A DNA stretch of 64,000 nt. Origin: Pseudemcibacter aquimaris. Its GTDB lineage: Bacteria; Pseudomonadota; Alphaproteobacteria; Sphingomonadales; Emcibacteraceae. The position numbers were made by a program, and so were the translations under genes. Location of the stretch: contig NZ_CP079800.1 of NCBI RefSeq assembly GCF_028869115.1, positions 124,001-188,000 on the forward strand, given 5' to 3'. Below are positions 60,950 through 64,000 of this stretch, piece after piece. How positions within the stretch are numbered: the stretch's first letter is position 1; every line of letters begins with the position of its first letter. The notes beneath the pieces are model-generated. The model did no database searches and was not told the origin of the DNA. It saw nothing but the letters and a program-made list of their open reading frames with translations.

Positions 60950-62356
60950 TTATCCGAAACGCTCTGATAAATATGCGAATACGGCTCTTATTCCCATCGC
61001 TTCGCCCCCCTTTGGTTTGCCGGGGCGGTCACTGGCGTTCCATGCATATACATCAAAATGTATCCACGGAATATCTTTACCAACAAAGTGTTTTAGAAAG
61101 AGTGCCGCAGTAATTGCGCCGCCAAATCCACTGCTTCCCACGTTATTGATATCAGCGATGCTGCTGGAAAGCATTTTACGGTATGGCGTATATAAAGGCA
61201 GTGGCCATAACGGGTCATGATGATCATGCTGAATTTCAAGAAGTTTGCTATTCAATTCCTCGTCATCTGTGAAATATGGCGGAACATCGACACCCATGGC
61301 AACCCGCGCTGCGCCTGTTAGTGTCGCGAAATCAATCATTAATTCAGGGTTTTCTTCACTGGCAAGCGCAATGGCATCGCATAATACAAGCCTGCCTTCG
61401 GCGTCGGTGTTACCGACTTCAATCGTTGTGCCTTCGTAACTTTTGATGATGTCGCCTGGTCTAAAGGCATTGGCGGAAATATTATTTTCCACGGCCGGGA
61501 TCAATACACGAAGCCTGATTTTTAATCCCACTTCCATGATCATTTGCGCTAACCCCAATACATGGGCGGCTCCGCCCATATCTTTTTTCATCGTCAGCAT
61601 GGCACTTGATGGTTTGATATCAAGTCCGCCGGTATCGAAACAAACCCCCTTACCAATAAGCGTGATTTTTGGGTCATTTTCATCACCCCAAGTGATATCA
61701 ATTAATCGCGGCTCTTTTTCAGCCGCACGTCCAACGGTATGGATTGTCTCATATCCTTTTTCAAGCAGGTCATCACCGACGGTAATGTCACATGCCGCGC
61801 CATATTCTTTCGCAAGTTCTTGGGATGCGTCCGCCAATTCCGTTGGTCCCATATCACACGTAGGGATGTTGACCAGGTCACGGGTTAAGTTGGTGCCATT
61901 AATAATGGCTGATATATGGTCAAAGTTACAATTTTCAGGGGCGATAAGAACTGCGCATTTGTCATTTTTTTCTTTTAGATATTGATCGAATTTATAATGG
62001 CCCATCGCCCAGCCAAAAGCAGCCATTTCTGCTTGATTGTTGGGTAGGTCTGTTTCGATTTTATAAGTCCCGTTACTCAGCGAAGATGCAATTTTAGAAA
62101 AGAACCACGGGTCACTTTTTTTGGCATCAAAAATAATACTTATGTTGCCAATTGTGCCTCCTTCACCCGGGAACTTAACCAGATCACCATGCTTTTCTTT
62201 TATCTGGTTTGCCGCAAGCCAGCTTGTATGAGTATCAGACAAGCTATCTTTCCATTCATCCAGTTCATTAATATTAATTAAATGAAGGGGAATGTGGTTT
62301 TCATCAGATGAATTTATCACGGCGAAATGATTTTCGGTATTTATGTATTTAGGCAC
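60950..62356 (-). CDS. Leucyl aminopeptidase family (M17) protein
   Basis: Two-metal aminopeptidase, about 468 aa. The signature NTDAEGRLVLCDAI (about 322-335) and the first-metal segment LIGKGVCFDTGGLDIKPSSAML with catalytic Lys are intact. An N-terminal macro-like domain precedes (about 1-160). Start: GTG 62356 lies six bases after AAGGA; the TTG at 62362 touches that site and is rejected. It ends with FAYLSERFG. Monocistronic, divergent from the GST gene. Confidence 0.93.
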   Translation of the reverse strand: MPKYINTENHFAVINSSDENHIPLHLININELDEWKDSLSDTHTSWLAANQIKEKHGDLVKFPGEGGTIGNISIIFDAKKSDPWFFSKIASSLSNGTYKIETDLPNNQAEMAAFGWAMGHYKFDQYLKEKNDKCAVLIAPENCNFDHISAIINGTNLTRDLVNIPTCDMGPTELADASQELAKEYGAACDITVGDDLLEKGYETIHTVGRAAEKEPRLIDITWGDENDPKITLIGKGVCFDTGGLDIKPSSAMLTMKKDMGGAAHVLGLAQMIMEVGLKIRLRVLIPAVENNISANAFRPGDIIKSYEGTTIEVGNTDAEGRLVLCDAIALASEENPELMIDFATLTGAARVAMGVDVPPYFTDDEELNSKLLEIQHDHHDPLWPLPLYTPYRKMLSSSIADINNVGSSGFGGAITAALFLKHFVGKDIPWIHFDVYAWNASDRPGKPKGGEAMGIRAVFAYLSERFG

Positions 62357-62425
62357 TTGCAATCCTTGTTATCTCGGTTATCGTGCCATTGTAATATGGC
62401 TTTTAAAAAATGACAGGATAAATTG

Positions 62426-63061
62426 ATGTCTGACTTTACTTTAATCATTGGCAATAAAAATGTATCAAGCTGGTCGCTGCGTGGTTGGCTTGCGGTTAAA
62501 CATTCGGGTGTGGATTTCGAAGAAATTCTGATCAGACTTCGCCCAACGTGGAACCAAGAAGAACTTGATGCCTTAACGCCAGCCAGTAAAGTTCCGGCGT
62601 TAAAACGTGGGGATATGTATATTTGGGATAGTCTTGCCATCGCGGAATATATGGCGGATTTATATCCTGAAAAAAAATATTGGCCAGCGGATGTAAATGT
62701 TCGTGGTCACGCAAGATCGGTTTCTGCGGAAATGCATTCGGGGTTTGTGCCGTTACGATCTATTATGCCGATGGATTGTCTAAATTCATATGACACGCCG
62801 GAAATGACACCGGAACTTGAAAAAGACATTAATCGGGTAATGGATATCTGGACGGAATGCCGTGAAAAATATGGCGATCAGGGACCATATCTTTTTGGTG
62901 AATATTCAATAGCCGATATGATGTATGCACCGGTGGTGTTCCGGTTCAAAGCATACGGCATTGAATTGCCGGAAATCATTCAGGATTATTGCAATAGCAT
63001 GTTAAGTCACGATGACATCAAAGCATGGCTTGATGATTGTGATGCGGGTGATATCGCCTAA
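62426..63061 (+). CDS. Glutathione S-transferase family protein
   Basis: 211 aa. The thioredoxin-like N-domain has IIGNKNVSSWSLRGWLAVKHSG with the presumed catalytic Ser, cis-Pro in ASKVPALKRG and DSLAIAEYMADLYPEK (GSH-binding). The helical C-domain has GEYSIADMMYAPVVFRFKAYG with the N-capping Ser/Asp. This subgroup is common in proteobacteria with no known substrate. It overlaps the convergent stop of the next gene by four bases. Confidence 0.9.
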   Translation: MSDFTLIIGNKNVSSWSLRGWLAVKHSGVDFEEILIRLRPTWNQEELDALTPASKVPALKRGDMYIWDSLAIAEYMADLYPEKKYWPADVNVRGHARSVSAEMHSGFVPLRSIMPMDCLNSYDTPEMTPELEKDINRVMDIWTECREKYGDQGPYLFGEYSIADMMYAPVVFRFKAYGIELPEIIQDYCNSMLSHDDIKAWLDDCDAGDIA

Positions 63062-63756
63062 AGATCACATCTTTGTACGCTGGCGTCAGCAAAACTTGTG
63101 CGGCCAGCGGTGATGCTGAAGCGGTATTCTGAACCACCGGTGATCACGCTGTGATATAGGGGAAGTGTGCCTGAAATATCCTGTTTTTCACCGCCCGGCA
63201 TCATAAAACTGATAAAGACTTCTTTCGCAGGATCAAACCATGCTTCCGGTGCGCCGTTTTCATTCATCACTGAACTTCCGGTACCGGATACGGTAATCAG
63301 ACCACGGTAATAACTGGCTGTTGATACTTCATCCGGTGAAACGGGGGTAAGCACCATGAAACGTTTGCTGTCAATTTCTGCGTCACATGTGGCATCTTTG
63401 GAAATGCCGCTGATGATGTTTTCCATTCTGGCAAGGTCCACGCCTTCGTTTGCTTTGGCTGTAACGACGGCAATAACGTTTCTCATGTCTTCATTAGGTA
63501 GAAGCTGTTTCATTTGATCGAGTTCTGCCTTGTCTTGGCCCAGCTCGACTTTTAATTTTTCATTCTCGGCCGCTTGATTTTCGTATCTGGTTTGCCAGAT
63601 CAGCACTTCTTCCTGTGCAACAGAAAGTCCAATTTCATGGGCGTAATAACCAATCCCGCCACAAAGGCCGACGACAAAAACAAATTTGATCATGGCCCAT
63701 AATCTTCTTTTGCGGCGTTTTTGAACTTCTTTTCTATGTACGAGACCTAATGACAT
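63058..63756 (-). CDS. Single-pass membrane protein with coiled coil, unknown function
   Basis: 232 aa: a basic N-terminus (KRRKRRLWA), one membrane helix (MIKFVFVVGLCGGIGYYAHEI, residues 22-42), a coiled coil (about 50-90, AENEKLKVELGQDKAELDQMK), then a beta-rich extracytoplasmic domain with two Cys (CDAEI and the terminal RCDL) that could form a disulfide. It resembles conserved alphaproteobacterial hypothetical proteins but I cannot name a family. Monocistronic. Confidence 0.7.
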   Translation of the reverse strand: MSLGLVHRKEVQKRRKRRLWAMIKFVFVVGLCGGIGYYAHEIGLSVAQEEVLIWQTRYENQAAENEKLKVELGQDKAELDQMKQLLPNEDMRNVIAVVTAKANEGVDLARMENIISGISKDATCDAEIDSKRFMVLTPVSPDEVSTASYYRGLITVSGTGSSVMNENGAPEAWFDPAKEVFISFMMPGGEKQDISGTLPLYHSVITGGSEYRFSITAGRTSFADASVQRCDL

Positions 63757-63906
63757 GTTTTTTCCGAAATTTGATATCTAATTGATTATTATATTATGTG
63801 AATTGTGTGAAAATTAAAGATAAAATATTTTTTGTTATATTTATGACGGGATTTTTATTATGTTTCATAAAAGCAATCAATAAAAACACAAAAAATAGGG
63901 AAATTA

Positions 63907-64000
63907 ATGAGCGGCGATATCAATATCGAAGCCAATGAAGCTAAGTTAAAACGTGACATTGGGTTATTTGCAGCAGGATTATTAGTATTAAATGGTGTCA
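63907..64000 (+). CDS. N-terminus of probable APC-type amino acid permease (cut by window end)
   Basis: The ATG at 63907, after AGGGAAA, opens a frame reading MSGDINIEANEAKLKRDIGLFAAGLLVLNGV. The acidic head, Lys-Arg before GLF and LLVLNGV resemble the entrance to helix 1 of APC-superfamily permeases, where a G-x-G-x-F turn usually follows. Only 31 codons are visible, so the call is provisional. Confidence 0.55.
   Translation, partial: MSGDINIEANEAKLKRDIGLFAAGLLVLNGV

Noticed and set aside
63819-63828. GATAAAATAT before the last permease as a third copy of the putA/DDAH element
   Set aside because: Only the AT-rich first ten bases match; the ACATTCTGCTA word is absent at the expected spacing.
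1-64000. tRNA, rRNA, CRISPR arrays, prophage or IS elements
   Set aside because: No cloverleaf, repeat-spacer pattern, transposase or integrase frame was recognised on either strand; a covariance-model scan would be needed to exclude tRNAs fully.

Overview
The window is a chromosomal segment of an alphaproteobacterium with a fairly AT-rich genome (low-40s % GC by eye). The evidence for this is a membrane-anchored CycM-type cytochrome c, the TSUP permease/TIGR02186 pair, a NodT-type efflux lipoprotein, a PutA without a DNA-binding domain, an adrenodoxin-type ferredoxin and the SRP RNA-dnaX-ybaB-recR block. The genus is not determined; an aerobic, probably marine heterotroph of a Kordiimonadales/Emcibacter-like lineage is a guess. 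No tRNA, rRNA, CRISPR array, prophage or transposase gene was seen.

Layout. 1-10.6 kb: truncated ABC-F ATPase (uup); msrP-msrQ-yjbQ and an exported class V aminotransferase-like protein; YceI and DUF481 envelope proteins; acyl-CoA dehydrogenase; TSUP permease with TIGR02186 protein. 10.6-16.8 kb: a small hypothetical gene, a possible 42-aa leader ORF, aminopeptidase P, 3-hydroxyisobutyryl-CoA hydrolase, RluA, and an amino-acid permease with dimethylargininase. 16.8-23 kb: a complete RND efflux operon. 23-29 kb: ferredoxin, Lrp/AsnC regulator, a 48-aa ORF with its own terminator, serine dehydratase and PutA. 29-35.5 kb: TonB receptor, TPR-sulfotransferase and adenosine-deaminase-like lipoprotein. 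35.5-40.3 kb: a sugar-type ABC importer without its ATPase, a phosphoribosyltransferase, a DUF1905 protein, a small membrane protein and an exported histidine phosphatase. 40.3-42.1 kb: a hairpin cluster followed by a very AT-rich P-loop ATPase gene that looks foreign. 42-46.4 kb: a methylthioadenosine salvage operon (rhodanese-MtnA fusion, MtnP, RhaD-like aldolase, gamma-synthase-family PLP enzyme). 46.5-48.6 kb: two tandem paralogous exported proteins, the first fused to a VOC domain. 48.7-52 kb: two exported RidA proteins, a cytochrome c and a Tat-type flavin amine oxidase. 52-54 kb: moaA behind a Moco riboswitch. 54-64 kb: recR-ybaB-dnaX-SRP RNA, nudC, pheA, cycM, an NlpC/P60 hydrolase, a MarR regulator, an M17 aminopeptidase, a GST, a coiled-coil membrane protein and the first 31 codons of a probable permease.

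The most interesting points are these. (1) A periplasmic amine-oxidation module in which flavin oxidase, cytochrome c and imine deaminases all carry export signals. (2) A methionine-salvage operon whose gene content suits an aldolase (DHAP-type) shunt instead of the classical pathway. (3) An identical two-part upstream element, a 14-mer and an 11-mer 20 bases apart, lying exactly 56 bases before the ATG of both the permease-dimethylargininase operon and putA. Its second part resembles an Lrp-type operator, and a Lrp/AsnC regulator is encoded nearby. (4) A Moco riboswitch ahead of moaA, in the same window as the molybdoenzyme MsrP.
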